From the NCBI GenBank assembly GCA_036925085.1, contig JAUPFP010000011.1, positions 2,197,797-2,261,796 on the forward strand: 64,000 nucleotides of DNA, in the 5' to 3' direction. Below are positions 32,069-45,519 of this stretch, one piece after another. This DNA is from Brachycybe producta. Its lineage: Eukaryota > Arthropoda > Diplopoda > Playtdesmida > Andrognathidae. The number at the start of each line of letters is the position of its first letter. The first letter of the stretch is position 1. Made by a program: the position numbers and the translations under genes. The notes under the pieces are model-generated. The model did not search any database. It was not told where the DNA came from and saw nothing but the letters and a program-made list of their open reading frames with translations.

Positions 32069-34734
32069 GAAAAGTAGAACCGGACCGTTCATGCACACAT
32101 GTCTAAAACTGCTCAGTTTTCTCACCCACACACTCAAGTATACTTGCGACGATAGACATGTGCAGTTAATATTAAGCAGTTAAACGTTACTTCTACAGCA
32201 GGCATTATAAACAAAGTTTGAAGGATATAAGACAAAGACTTACAGAATCGAGATCACGTTTTTGGCCACACATAACATTGCATCCATGAAGTCATGCAGC
32301 ACATGCACGATATTTTTGGACCACGTCATATCTTAGGGTTAATTTTGAGAATGTCAAAAATCACAAGTTGTTTGATGACATTACTGTAATGGCGTTTGGT
32401 CGATGTCATACGCATGTTTTAGTGCAGAGTCTTTATCGTAAACCGCCATTGTTTGTGTTGCTTTATGTACTACTTAAACTGTCAATGTTGGTACAAGCAA
32501 GTTGAAGCAACTATTCTCAATTAGTACGTGCCTCAAAAACAAGCTATTCTCAAATGTACCCTAAACACTTCTTGAAAAAGTTCCGGGGTACTTGTAGTGT
32601 TTACTGTTTTGTTAACTTCAGGAATTCTATCTATAGGTGCACAACTGTGGTTGTGTCTAGAATTCATTCATTTCATTTTTTTTTCTATTACTTTTGCTAC
32701 GACAATTCCATCTAAATATAATTTAGCTGTTACCAAGTACATCAAGAATAAACAAGTTAAAAAATCTTGAAGTAATAATCCTATGTCTCGACATTTTTTT
32801 TTTTATATATAAAATTATTATTCGCGTTGGAAGTAGGAGGAAGTTCTCAAGTTGATCTTAAAAGTTAGTTGTCTACTACAATTTCAAACATAAATTTCGG
32901 TTATCGCGAACGTAGAAAATCCGTCAATTTGCGAATTCACTAGTTCGTTTTCATCAAAATTAATCAATTAGGTAGTAAGTTTGAACAATAACTGTCACCA
33001 TGGTCGTTGTGCAAAATGTGTAAAACAAGAAATCATAATTTCGTTCAGATAGTATATCTACAGTAGCTTTTAATTGGTTACCGAAGGCATTCTACATGTT
33101 GCCTAAAAACTCTAGTCAATGTGTACATTAATAATCGAATACGTGCTTTTGTAATGTGACTACTGAATTTCTAGAATAATAATATTGATTTTTCATTGAA
33201 GTGGTAATAGATCTACAAAAAAAAAAATGTAGACAAATTTCAAATATATAATTTTTAAAAAACATTGATTTGCAGAAAAAAAATAAAAAAAATAAAAAGA
33301 TGTTCTTTTTAGGGTTGGCCAGTATTTCTATTTTTTTTTTCTTCTGTTCGTAGAACTAGTACTAAATCAATAAGTACATGACAAATATCGATTTGCTATA
33401 ATGCAGTTTGGCTAGTCCCATCTATTCACCACCAACACACACACATTCAGTTAAACACAAGAGAAAAAATCGTGACAGGAAGAAAATTACACAAGTTGAA
33501 TGGCATAATAGTTGGTCAAGCATCAAATTTTAAAGGGGGGTACTAACAATTGTACTGTAACCCGTTTAAAAAGAAATTTTGTTGACAGTAAAATCCATTA
33601 ATTCTATAACAAATATTCGGCTGTAGAAAAACCAAAATGAGTAGCTATAGGTAATTAGGGGCCCCCGAAGGATATTGGGGGCGCCTGAAGTTTAGTGCAG
33701 AAAATTACTGCTTATAAATAACAGGGAGAAGCAATTTTTTTGGTCATAACTTGTACTAGTTTTTAGGCTGCAACTTTTTTTTAATTAGCTCAATGTAAGT
33801 CTATGTTACTAAAATAAAATTTACATAGCAAATGAAACTATGATTTAAACATGAAATTGGCCATTGTTTTCAGCACTTTTTGAATTAAACATAACTAAAG
33901 AATAATCGATTAAATGTGTGGTTGCACTTTTATATTGTTATGATTAAAAGTAAATTAGTTCTTGTAATTTGAATTGGGTTATTTCACGTCCTATAGACTT
34001 TTACATGGATCAATGAAATACATGACAGAACTATATGAATCACACAAAATCGACACCATATACAATACAACTAATAATTGTTTCAAATAACTAGGTTAAT
34101 TGGGAATGGTGTGGTATGTTTTTTTTTTGTTTTATTTTAGTGCACAATTAATTTTAAAATACATTTAACAAAAACGACATATTTTTACTTATTATTTCTT
34201 TAGTCTTGTTGTTATCTGACAACAGTTCCTGAATTTGTGATATAATTTGGCACCAGATTTGAACTACAAGTTAAAAACTGAACATGAAACAACTTGTCTG
34301 TAGTCTGTGGTTGCCCTAAAAGAAGATAAAGGTCATTATTTTGGAGGAGAAGTGACAGGAGAGTGGGTGGGAGAAACGAACCACCCATTTTTATTTATTA
34401 ATTTATTCATTTATCACTAGATTATGTACAGTATATGTGACGTCACACTGAAAACATCATAATTTATGCATTGTCTATTATTTAAGACTATCCAATGGTG
34501 CGACATCACATCTATATAGCCTTTTATAAACATGATATCACACCAATGAATAAATCTATGAACAAAAAAATGCGCGGTCACCCATGCAATTGATATTGTT
34601 TAATTTTTAGGTAATAACTTCATATAGGAGGCACCATTTGTAATTAAAACAGTTAATAAAATATATTGGGCCCACCTTAGATATGACAATTTAGTCTCGT
34701 ATATGAAAGTCTTATTGGCCAACCATAATAATAA
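32069..34734. other. AT-rich stretch, no gene seen
   Basis: No gene or element ends recognised by eye. A/T runs at 32787-32802, 33218-33229 and 33331-33343. 33655-33692 has a GGGGGCGCC-rich patch. Confidence 0.45.
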
Positions 34735-35337
34735 TGTAACACCCTGTATTTTTTTTCCTTTATTACCATAGCCTTGAGGTCCCTGTACCCCAAGTGCCGC
34801 ATTTCCACCCCTTTTATTACCTTCTAAGACCCCAAAGTATAAAAGTCACATCCTGGTTCCGATATCAGCGAATGGATACCCATCGAGGCACGGTCCCTTT
34901 GGCATAGGTGCACGTGTGTAGATGCGCGTGTGTAGGTGCACGTGTGTAGATGCGCGTGTGTAGGTGCACACAGGCCCTAGGTATAAAGGTCCGTGTCTCA
35001 ATTGATTCGGGGTCCATTCTCTGATATCAAAATATGAAATAACTCATTCAATGGTCTGGTGGCTAAGCAACGCCACAGTCGTAATTCTTCTCTACTTTGA
35101 TGTATTCATCGGTTGGATATATTAAAGTCAGTAACATCGTCAACTTGCATTCATCTCGCCTGTTAGCATTCTCTCTCTTCTCGCTAATTGCGTTCACAGC
35201 AAATGCAAAAAGAAACGACCCGGCACCATTCGGAGTCAGACCTAAATCACATACCCTCCCAGCGTAAGGTGGGTATTCCGCCCCAAAGTAAGAGGATGTA
35301 GACTTGAGTCCCGTAACAGGTGCTCTACTTTGTTACA
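34735..35337 (+). mobile_element. Solo LTR (TGTAACACCCTG family)
   Basis: It begins TGTAACACCCTGTATTTTTT, ends GCTCTACTTTGTTACA, and is flanked by ATAA at 34731-34734 and 35338-35341, a 4-bp target duplication. A TATAAAGGTCCGTGT promoter-like core lies at about 34982. A diverged relative is at 56957. 34911-34973 has a local repeat of GTGTGTAGGTGCACGTG and GTGTGTAGATGCGCGTG. It looks whole as a solo LTR, 603 bp. Fossil; Ty3/Gypsy-like is a guess. Confidence 0.88.
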
Positions 35338-36143
35338 ATAATATCATAAATTTGTAATGTGAATTTCTTCAAAAAAATAAACATTTTGTCTGCAATTCAC
35401 AATCACGAGTGCTTTAAAAAACAAAAACAAAAAAAAAACGAATTGTGTTTCCTTATCCCAAAACAAATAAACTCTAATCAACTGTAATATGAAGTTTATG
35501 TTAAATTCCCACTGGACTCATAAATATTTTTATGGTACAGTGATAAACACAAACAATGATGTGTTTAATTGTAATTGGCTTCATCTTCACTGATGTTATT
35601 ATACTTAGATAAATACAAAATACATTATTATTTTGAAAAAACAAATCTCATAAAAAAAAGTCCATTTGCCATATAGAATAACAATGTTAGAGCCAAACAC
35701 ACAAAAAAAACTGATAGGTTATCTTCAACCATAACCAAAAGAAAAGGCGTTTATCATTATGACAACCCACTGTTTATGGCAATACATTACAATTTTCAAT
35801 GTTCTCAACAATAAAAACATTACTTTTACTTTAACAGAAAAAGGTCTGAGTAAAATAAAAAAATATATATAGTTCTGAAAACATCACTTTACCTAACATC
35901 ATCGTAAATCATCACTGGATCAATCAGATTTAACCTTTAGGAAAATGAATGTGTGATCCAAAATATTTTGGTGAAACCTACAATAAAAAATAAAAACAAA
36001 TTGAGAAATAATAACACTAACAGGCAGAAAAGTAAAAAAAACAACAACACATAGATTGTTGTGTAGGTGGGAATGCAGAAAATAATAATATGTTTAGAAC
36101 TTTTGTTGTAAGTTGTAACTTAGGCAAGTAGTATTATTACATC
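35338..36143. other. AT-rich stretch, no gene seen
   Basis: A-rich low-complexity DNA. No gene or element ends recognised. Confidence 0.5.
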
Positions 36144-36570
36144 TAGAAGTGGGACGAATCCCTAAATTTTCTCGAATCCGAATCCTAAAAGGTTCTCGAA
36201 TTCATCAAATCTCACGAATCTCGAATTTCTCAAATCCTCCATATAAGAATCCTACATTACTTATTAAAAAGATACAAATAAATGAAATACTATTAAATAT
36301 TAAATCATTAATAATACAAAAAATAAGTTTCGCACTCAGAGCCTCCACAAGGTGATATTGGCGATCCGGATACCACAGAAATTGCAACAATCGCCGTTTT
36401 TTGTTGGTGAACGCTTCTATTGGACGTCAATGGAGTTAAAACTAATTTTACCAAAGTTTTTAACAGTTTTTTTTTAAGTTAGGATTCGAATGATTCGCGT
36501 TTTCGAATCTCGAATATTTTTCAAGATTTGCAAGATTCGAGGATTCTAGGATTTGAATGGCCCATCCCTA
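36144..36570. mobile_element. hAT-type MITE, same family as 4938-5970
   Basis: The ends are TAGAAGTGGGACGAATCC and GGATTTGAATGGCCCATCCCTA. The interior matches the other copy (AGATACAAATAAATGAAATA, GGTGATATTGGCGATCCGG, GCAACAATCGCCG) without any LTR, so it serves as the empty site for 5101-5694. The possible target duplication (ATTACATC and GTTTCATG) has three mismatches. 427 bp, non-coding. Confidence 0.85.
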
Positions 36571-37114
36571 GTTTCATGGATATACTCTAGTATAGGCCTA
36601 ATGCCTGGTTCACACATATGCACACTAAATTACATGTATGTATTTTCTGAAACTATTTAATTCGTTTCAATTTCAATTGCATTTTTAAATTATGAAATTA
36701 GTGATATTCTTCAACTTCTTCTTTCTCAGGAACATGTCCCACACAGAGCTGGGTCGGTCAGTAATGATGAGAGGCAATGACGAGCCACTCTGCTAGGAAT
36801 TTTGGCCAAGTGTTTTACCACCAGCTGCCTACCCGACGTTAACTCCATAATGCCGGAGGAAGTGTGAAACATAAACACATGGTGGTCTGAGTATCACAAA
36901 TTCCTGATTAAAGATATAAGGTCAAAATTTACCCACAGCAAACATCGCAAAGCACTCCTGCTCAATGAATAATTAACTATTATCCATTACGATTGATGCA
37001 ATTGAAAGAAAAGTATGGAATTATAGAACTGATTATTCTTCATTTAAAGCCCGTTATACACCAACGTCCATGCTGACATTTCAGCCTGAATTGTCTTTTA
37101 GTGTGATTCACATC
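36571..37114. other. Non-coding spacer
   Basis: No element ends or protein motif recognised. Confidence 0.45.
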
Positions 37115-37316
37115 TAGGCTTGCCACCTGTGGTGGACAGTCCTCCATTTGAAAGAAATGTCCTCTGGCCAGGACCGTCCTCCAAGAACGTATTAGGTTTG
37201 TATAAAATTTATTGTGTGGAGGACATGTTTGCCTTCGTGGAGGACGGTCCTGGCCGGAGGACATTCCTTCCGAATGGAGGACTGTCCTTCACAGAGGAGG
37301 AAAGGTGGCAACCCTA
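37115..37316. mobile_element. hAT-type MITE (TAGGCTTGCCACC family)
   Basis: The ends are TAGGCTTGCCACC and GGTGGCAACCCTA. Flanks are the perfect 8-bp duplication TTCACATC at 37107-37114 and 37317-37324. The interior is built of GGACAGTCCTCCATT, GAGGACGGTCCTGGCC and GGAGGACTGTCC words that pair with each other. The short frames here are palindrome translated. A second copy is at 60517-60698. Confidence 0.95.
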
Positions 37317-37935
37317 TTCACATCTTTCCTTGAATGTTGTTATGTCTGTAATAACCCTTGTATATTGTAGTTGTTTTTTTAGTATGTCGAGTGTGTAGAG
37401 AGCATAGATAGCGCTTAGTAACGACAATAACTAAAAAAAAAAGCCTCAAGCCATCGAAAGGGATTCAAATATCGTTTGAAACAAAATCCTCTTTCTCTAG
37501 AAATACCACCTGTAGCATCAAAGGCGGGCGCGCTCGAAATGACAAAAGAATAAAAAATAGTAAAACTGTATCAACATCAAAGTTCATTTAGATGATAAAC
37601 AGCCTCTAGATGTAAAAGAAGAAAAACACTTTCAAGAAGAGTTCACCACCTTTTTTTCTTCTCCCCCCAATCCTTACATACACCATCTTTTTAGACTAAA
37701 GTTAACACAAAAGTCCTTTTCTTCGTTTTCTCAACGAACTTCTAAAAAAAATAAATAAATAAACTGATCTTTTTGTCCAGGTGGTCGATAGTTTTTCTTC
37801 AAAGGATTTAATTTTCTTTAGCTTTTCAGAAAGAAATTGAAAGTGTTTTAGAAAATAAGGCACAACTTCAAGAAGAACATTTATCAATTTTAACTTGACC
37901 CATCAGAAAATGGTTCTGGCACGGTAAAATCCCAT
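37317..37935. other. AT-rich spacer, no gene seen
   Basis: Only a microsatellite-like AAATAAATAAA at about 37749. A 61-codon minus-strand frame has no known motif. Confidence 0.45.
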
Positions 37936-38518
37936 TTAAAGAGACCATTATGACCTCCAGAAATTGCTTGTCAAAATATTGTCAACAATTATTCAATGAT
38001 TACCAAAACGATTTTTAAAATTTAAAATAAGTGAATAATATAATTTAAAAAATTGAAAATCAGTTGACTTCATATACATGTAAATGAACTTTATCAGATA
38101 GATGCGCCACCAAACAACAGACATTCGCAACAAAACCCCCCAAAGTCTACTCCTCTACTCGAATTCTGATGTGTTGTCACCTCACATTGCTTTCATTTCA
38201 AAGTACAATGAATTTAGTATTTGAATTATTCCACATGGAAGGTTGTATTGAGTGGAATGTGAATAGGGAATACATGTATTTGATTAAGGAATTCTGGAAA
38301 TGTGAGATGACAACCTTTGACACAAAAATGTGGGGAAAGACTTTCGTTTTTGGAAATTTAAAATGGCGTCGTTTGGTGACTCAGGAAAAGCCACTTCATT
38401 TTTAAGTTTTTTTTTATAGTTTTAATGACATTTTAAATTTTAAAAATCGTTTGGCAATCTTTGGTAAAGTCTTGACAATATTTAGAAAATATATTTCTGG
38501 AGGTAATCGTCTCTTTAA
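37936..38518. mobile_element. TTAA-flanked inverted-repeat element, best copy
   Basis: The left end TTAAAGAGACCATTATGACC then TCCAGAAATT is inverted at the right end as AATTTCTGGAGGTAAT then CGTCTCTTTAA, and TATTGTCAA with TTGACAATA extends the arms. Counting TTAA as the target duplication, the element is about 575 bp, which would fit piggyBac or Kolobok (TTAA targets, family knowledge). The 78-codon frame at 38169-38405 has no transposase motif and is not conserved in sister copies. Confidence 0.85.
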
Positions 38519-41500
38519 TAGTCCAGGCAACATGACCGGGACAAGACAGGACCGTACTGATGGACGTCACCCGGTGGAGGCATTGCACCGTTAAATTCAA
38601 TGCGTGTCGTGACAGGACAGAGCCTTCGTCCTGTCACGTGGCTCGGTGGATATTGTCATATGGGCGCTTCTTGCTAAAACAAAAAATGCCTTACAAAGTG
38701 AAATATAGTGGAATTTTTATTATTATTCAGCACGTGTGATTCTTCCCTTAAAACAGAATAGCAGAGAAGAAAAAAAAAATGTAGAAAGTGAAGTAGGCAA
38801 CATTTGAAAGCATAAGAGAGAGGTGTGTTTTTATAACAACAACAAAAGAAAAGCGCATCGAGAGCGCCAACATAGAAAAAAGCGCTTAAAAGCAAACAGT
38901 AAAAGAGGTTTTTGGTTTTGGATAAAAAGCGCAGCCCCAGCATTCCATTCATTTAGCTCTTTACTGGCAAATGGAAAAGGAGCACATGTGTTTGTTGTGT
39001 AATACGGGCCAATATAGGATCTATATTATGTAACCGTTGTATAATAATCGCATTCAGCAAGCAGATTTGACTGTTTCCAATTTCGAAATATATAAAAAAC
39101 CAAAAATATATTTTTTAATATAGAAAAAAAAAAAAATTCAACAATTTCCTTAAAAAAATATTCTAAGGAATTCACACGTTAATTTTTTTTGTCTTCTGTC
39201 TTCTCTTCATAAGGATAACATATTTTTTTATTTGTAGTAAGTTTATGTAATTTCCGTTTAACTAAATTCAATACTTTTGTGTATTTTTTTTTAAAAAAAT
39301 AAGTGTTTGTGGAGAATATTTTTTTTATTAGAGTTCATTGGGTCAAAATGGCCCCAGATTATAATAACAAAGTAATGCATTAATGCAATGTTGTAGCTTT
39401 AACTTACCATCTACAAGGGGTGCTATTTGTTTAATAAATTAATATTAACTGGAATTCAATTGTTTGTTTGTTTTTTAACATAAGAAAAACAAAAAAACAA
39501 ATCTTGAAACAAAACAAAAGGACGAGCAAGGACCAGTAGCAACGACTCTTCATAGGAAAAAAAAGTTAAAAATTTGTGTCAATTTTGTGTCGTCTTTCTG
39601 ATACGGATAACTTATTAATTATGGGATTAAATATAAACAACTTTCAATTTAATAATATTTGTGATGTTTTTTTTTTTTTTTTTTTTTCAAATGCATATAT
39701 ATGCTTGACATTTTTAGCAATTAGTCAATGAAAAACAGAAAGTTCCCCCCTTCAACATTTACACGCGAAGATGCAGCAGTGTATTGTTGTAACTTTTTAT
39801 TACAAACGTCAAGGATGATATTTGTTTAATATTATTAGATGAAAACCAAAACAAACAAAAATTCTACATACAAAAAAAAAAGGACAACCACATATAAACA
39901 CAGGTGTTTGTAAAAGAAAAAATATTACTGACAGAGACAAATAAATGTGAGCAGTATATAAAAAAAGGACACACTTTTTCCTTCTTCTTCTAAATCTGTC
40001 AAAATTTCGACTAAAGGATAACCGTGTTTAAATCAATTGTGTGGGTGTTCATCTTATCTGCACGCGCGCGCTTATATGTGTGTCTAGGCCCTAAGTGTGT
40101 TCGTGTTTAAAAACACACACACACACACAATACAAATGGATCGTTAGTTCATGAAGTGCTGATATCAACAACAAAAAAGTGATAATAAACAACAACAAAA
40201 TCGTTGTTGACCATAACAATTTGAGGTTGACACATTGTGAAAAAGGAGAGAGAGAGAAAAAAATATATAAATATTATACCACATTTAAATTATTGCGTGC
40301 ATGTGTTTTATGTGTGTGTGTTGCGCGCCAAATATTAACGTGTTAACAACATAGAAAAAACAAGGTCAATTTATTCTAACATTTAAATTTAGCAAAGGAA
40401 GAAGAAGTAAAAAAAACCATCCAGCTGTTGTGGGCAACTCGTAAAAAAATGCGTGAGATTATATTATTATGATGGTGCATCATCAATTTGTTTTAATTGA
40501 AAACAATAATAAATAACCCCTTCATTCCAGTATATTAAAGGTAAGAAAATCTGTTCCTTTGTTATTAATTTATTTGCAAGTGTTATTTATTACTATCAAT
40601 TTATCAATCAGCCACTGAGAGCCAACATTACCACCTGTTTGTTAACAACAACAAAAAAATCAATAGGTTTTTTTTGTTGTAATTTTTTGGTCATAAATTC
40701 AACAATGAAACAAAAAGCCATAATTCATTTTTTTATGTCTATTAGAAAAAGCTAGGCTTAAAACGAAATATAAGATAAAAAAAAGAGTTGCAAAATGTTC
40801 ATTCAAGCCCATAATATATCAAGATAATTTTGAGTTATTTTAAATGACAAAAGAAAATCTGCTGAACATTTTTTTCAGAATGGTTTTTTTTATGAATAAC
40901 TATAACTCCATGTAAATAGAAAGAGAGGCTCATAACACATTCGTCTTTGTTCGAGATTTGTAAGAAACCAATCAAAATACTGATATTTAAACATCAAATC
41001 ATTTTTTTTTCTTTCTCCGCCTTCTTCCTTATATAATATGTATTGCCATAAATAAGTACTTTTTATTAGAAAGCAAACCTCCTAAAGTACCGGTATTTTA
41101 AAAACATCACAGCATCTTTTTGCCAAGATTTTTTGTTGTATATATAAATATCTCAATAAAGTTATTTTTTTGCCAACTAGAAAATAATTTTTCATTCATT
41201 TAATATCCTGATAACCTATTAGGCGGGTTTCACACGATGTCACGCATTTTTATCTCGAAATCTTATTTTTAAAAAGTTTGAGGTAAAATAAAGTGACAGC
41301 GTGGGTTTAGGGGGTTTCAACCAGGGTGGCGTGGTTTTAACCAATTGTTTTTTTTTAATAAAGCTTTGGTTTTAACCAAAGACAATAATTTTTTTGTTAA
41401 TTGCACTGAATCTATTGGTTTTTAATATGCAAACAAAATTGGACTTCATTCCCAAAATATGCTTCACTACGTAGGTCATACTGTGACTCACAAAGGTTGT

Positions 41501-42402
41501 GTGGTCTATGTTTAACACATTGCTGCCCACACGCAATATTCGGACGATTTGGGTTAATGGAATTATTAGTTTAATTACTTTAATATTTATACTGTACAGT
41601 TGTATTTGATCTTTGAATAAAAAAAATGATAATATGCACAATATGCAAATTTCAAAAATATACTCTTCCCAGTAGGAATTTGATGATAAAAGAAGAAGCA
41701 CTTAAAACAGCAATCAAAAAGCATTTGCTAGCAAGCTGATGATAATACTTGATGTTGTCCACAAGCAAAATAAATCCAAACACTGGACACTGGAGGAAAT
41801 AACAAGGTGGCACTCAGAAGACAGTGAAGCAAGAAGTGATCTAAAGAAACAAACACAGCTCTTTACTGTATATACCAAACAAACAGCAAAAGAATGTTAT
41901 CACATGACTAATTAATAAATACACCAAATGAAAAAAAAACATTCCAAAAACATACAAGGTTACAGTTTTGAATTTAATTACATCACTGGAATTTTAAAGA
42001 TGTCAAAGTCAATTCATGACCTCACAGAGGTTCGATCTCGACGCCAATATGCAGTAGTTTCAGTTGCTCAAAATTGTCGAAAGGTGATGACACACAATTC
42101 AACTTTGAACCAATTTGGAAGCAACAGTAGGTTTGTTGCTCCATTAATCCGTGTGTTTCTTAAAACATTTTTGTTATACCCTATTTTTTTAGCAACACAC
42201 AAGACTGTTGCTCACAACACAGAAGCAACAACAAAATATTCGAATAGAACGGGTTCTATTTTCAAGCAAGTTTCGTGCCAAAGAACATGTTTTAAAATCA
42301 CGTGACAACAACTGAAGAGAGTGGAAAAAAACAATGGCCACTACCACCAGCACCTTGACAAAATGTCTATACAAAAACAGGGGGGGGCAGACACCGCCAA
42401 TG
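38519..42402. other. Long AT-rich stretch, no gene seen
   Basis: About 3.9 kb of A/T-run-rich DNA, with a GC-richer patch at 38520-38660 (GACAGGAC and GTCCTGTC words, possibly an old inverted-repeat element) and CA/TG runs near 40070-40130 and 40300-40320. Frames are low in complexity. Nothing supports a gene. Confidence 0.45.
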
Positions 42403-42684
42403 CAGGGGCGCAGGACATTTTGGGGTGCAATGTTAACAGAATAGTCTATTGACTTGTAAGGGAACCAGAAAAAAAAATGCACTTTCAGTAAAAAATTTAG
42501 TAAAGGCTATGCTAAATGATGATTTCACCTTTGAATTTCTAGTCTCTAACCAGGTTCTGTAACTGAAAAACGCCATAAATTTGTCGTTTACTTCTGAATT
42601 TCTATTTTTTTTAAAGAAATAAATTTGGCGGGCACACTGAAGATTTTTGCTGCCGGGCGCCAAAAACCTAGCTATACGCCACTG
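42403..42684. mobile_element. hAT-like non-autonomous element
   Basis: The left end CAGGGGCGCAGGACATTTTG and right end CCTAGCTATACGCCACTG are the imperfect inverted pair typical of CAGNGGCG-type hAT elements (family knowledge). The interior has TTGGCGGGCAC and GCCGGGCGCC. No clear 8-bp duplication. 282 bp, non-coding. Confidence 0.6.
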
Positions 42685-43107
42685 CACAAAAAACAAACAC
42701 TCGTTAATCATTTATTGTCTGTTGCCTTCAACAATTGCAAAAAAAAAACATGGTTGCTGCCTATGCCATGAAAGTTGCCAGCAACAAATGGGAAACTGTT
42801 GTTGCTACAACTCGCTTTGTTGTGCGTAAATTGCACCATGTGTCATCAGCTTTACAAAAGCAAGCAATAGCTTTAAAGCCACAAAAAGATGAATATGCAG
42901 TTTAACCTTAACACTTGACTAACCTGACAAAAATAAATAATATTAGGTTAATGATTGGCATAATATGATGTATTTTATAATTAAGTGCTAAATTTTGCAA
43001 GTATTTTTCTATTAGAATAGCTTGGAAAGAAGTCACGATTTTAGTTGCATCAATTAAAATTAGCCTCAGTTTATAGATACAGTATATATATATTTATATA
43101 TATAATA
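42685..43107. other. Non-coding spacer
   Basis: No element ends or coding motif recognised. It ends in a (TA)-rich run before the Helitron. Confidence 0.45.
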
Positions 43108-43681
43108 TCCCAGGTCTGTGTGGGTATCTATCTATCTATCTATCTGTCTATCTGTCTCTGAAGTAACGCTGTACAACCATTGAAGCACGTCGAAATTTAT
43201 ATAAATTTAAATGAATAAATGAGCCACTTTTTTAATCAAGGTCAACTATATGTTGCACTCTCCCAATCCAAGAACCCCATGATATTAAATTGGAGAGGGG
43301 AAAAGGTTGGAAAGTGTAGAGGGAGAGAGAAATGTTGAGGAAGAAAAAAGGGGGAGGGGGAAACTGAAATTGAAATGAAAGGAGTAAAAAAAGGAAAAAA
43401 CGACGTGCATGCGCACACCAGAGAAAATGAAAATCATTTTCTCTTTCAAATATAAAACAGGGAGGGGATAATAGTAGCAAAATTAAACTACAGTTTATCA
43501 CAGGCAATTGTGCCCAGCATTAGAATTTCGTTTGCTCAGCCCTTTTATGAACGTCATCAATTTCTAATTGGTTTGTTACTTGGTCTGATGTCATAAAAGG
43601 GCGGAGGAAAAGAAATTCTAATGCTGGCCACAATTGCCTGTGAATTTTGCACCCGTCATTTATGACGGGCTATCCTACTAG
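43108..43681 (+). mobile_element. Helitron carrying an intact nested MITE
   Basis: The 5' end is A|TCCCAGGTCTGTGTGGG and the 3' end CCCGTCATTTATGACGGG, CTATCCTACTAG, then T. After the GCATGCGCACACC block it keeps about 75 bp (AGAGAAAATG to AATTAAACTA) that the short copies lack, then the MITE at 43500-43641, then GAATTTTGCACCC. A (TCTA)n run at about 43127-43150 is local. This is the intermediate form in the Helitron history. Confidence 0.92.
43500..43641. mobile_element. Mutator-like MITE inside a Helitron
   Basis: The ends ACAGGCAATTGTGCCCAGC and GCTGGCCACAATTGCCTGT, arms with AGCCCTTTTATGA and TCATAAAAGGGCGG. The flanks CAGTTTATC and GAATTTTGC are a much-diverged 9-bp pair. The copy at 11880-12146 has a single GAATTTTCT there, so the filled site carries exactly 9 extra bases beyond the MITE. 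Confidence 0.9.
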
Positions 43682-44231
43682 TAATATTAATAAAAACCCA
43701 ATGGTCTTCAAGTACAAAAGGTGTGTTTGTTTTTTCTCTGTACTTATGGTCGAACCTTTTATGATCACTATGGAGGGCCATTCATGTCAAACTTACTGAA
43801 ATGTGTATAACCACAATTCAACTATAGATATCTTCAGTTTAATTGTGAATATCCACAATTACTGTAAAATTGAATTGCTATTATCAATAAAGGAATTATT
43901 AACATCATCAATAATACAATTTTGAACGTCTATAATTTGGCCATTTTTACATGAAAGGCTCTCCATAATAGTCATAAATGGTCCGATCACAAGTGCAGAG
44001 AAGAAGAACAAAAAACACGTCCAAACAGAAAGCCTCATAAATAATTTTTAAATTTAGATTAAAATTCTGTTTCAAGTTAAGTTTTGATTCAGTCCAGGGA
44101 CATTGTTGAAGAAATGAAAATAATCTTTGAGAATAATCTAACGGAAGAAGTTTTAAAAACCAATTAATTTTCGATTTACCCCCTTAGAAAAACATAAAAA
44201 TTCAACACAGTTTATGTTGTTTTGCTATCTA
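43682..44231. other. Non-coding spacer
   Basis: No gene or element ends recognised. Confidence 0.45.
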
Positions 44232-44577
<346 letters not shown>

Positions 44578-45519
44578 AAAAATAATTATTATTGTTACTT
44601 TATTATTCGTATTAATGTTAAAGTTTAATATAATGCATTAAATTTTACGTAGATGTGTAAATTAACCTTCTAGGCAACATGTCACAAGAGGGTTCCACCA
44701 AAGAGAGAAAGGTTGCGCGAAGGTCACAAAAATTATTTGAAGAAAAAATTCACTTGTACTTAAGACATTTTTAATTAAATGAGCCCAAAAAAAATAATTT
44801 GCGTATAGATGCAGACAAATTAAAAAAATACCATTAGAAACTTGAAGCCCCCCCCCCCTCCAGAATCTCCATTCACTCCCACTCTCCGCCCCACACCCTG
44901 TAGACAATATTAATATAATGCTTCTTGAGCATGATATGAAAAATATTTTTCAGCTTCCAATAACAAACAGGTACATCATTATTATTTTTCCATTTTTTTT
45001 TCTTCCCCATTTGACATTTTAATAAAGTATGACGTCAAGTCCGACAACAACAAAAAAATATGATTAAAACATTCAATATTAGTATAAAATTAGAAAAAAA
45101 CGGGGCTTGTGTTTCAATAATTAAGGCTTAAAAGTTTTAATGTATTTTTAGAAGAAATGACACAACGCTGAAAACTCAAGCAGAAATTAGAAATAGAAAT
45201 AGAAAAAAAAAAAATCAAGAATATTTCTATGCTCCTTTTTTTTGCATTGAAACATATATGAGCGCTTCTGTTAAATTCCTCTTACATAGTGATAGAAAAT
45301 TCAGGTCGATTTTATTATGTGTGTGATTCTTTCCTAATGTATTTTTTTTGTTTTCATTATTAAACTTTGTGAAAAATAATATTTAAAAATGCAAAGCAAT
45401 AAAATTTTGCTTTAAGTTCGTTACTTAATTCGATCTAATATGAAAATTATAAGAAAAACTATGGCCTAACATTAAAAGACAGCTTTTATTCAAATTTTCA
45501 ACAAAAAAAATGTTTAGCC
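44578..45519. other. AT-rich stretch, no gene seen
   Basis: A C-run at about 44850-44858 and A/T runs. No gene recognised. Confidence 0.45.

Noticed and set aside
31661-32183. Frames of 115-170 codons rich in RTCARLAG or SCASPAS
   Set aside because: The module array has no stop in any frame; no sign of coding constraint.
38169-38405. 78-codon frame in the TTAA element as a transposase
   Set aside because: Sister copies do not keep the frame and no catalytic motif is visible.
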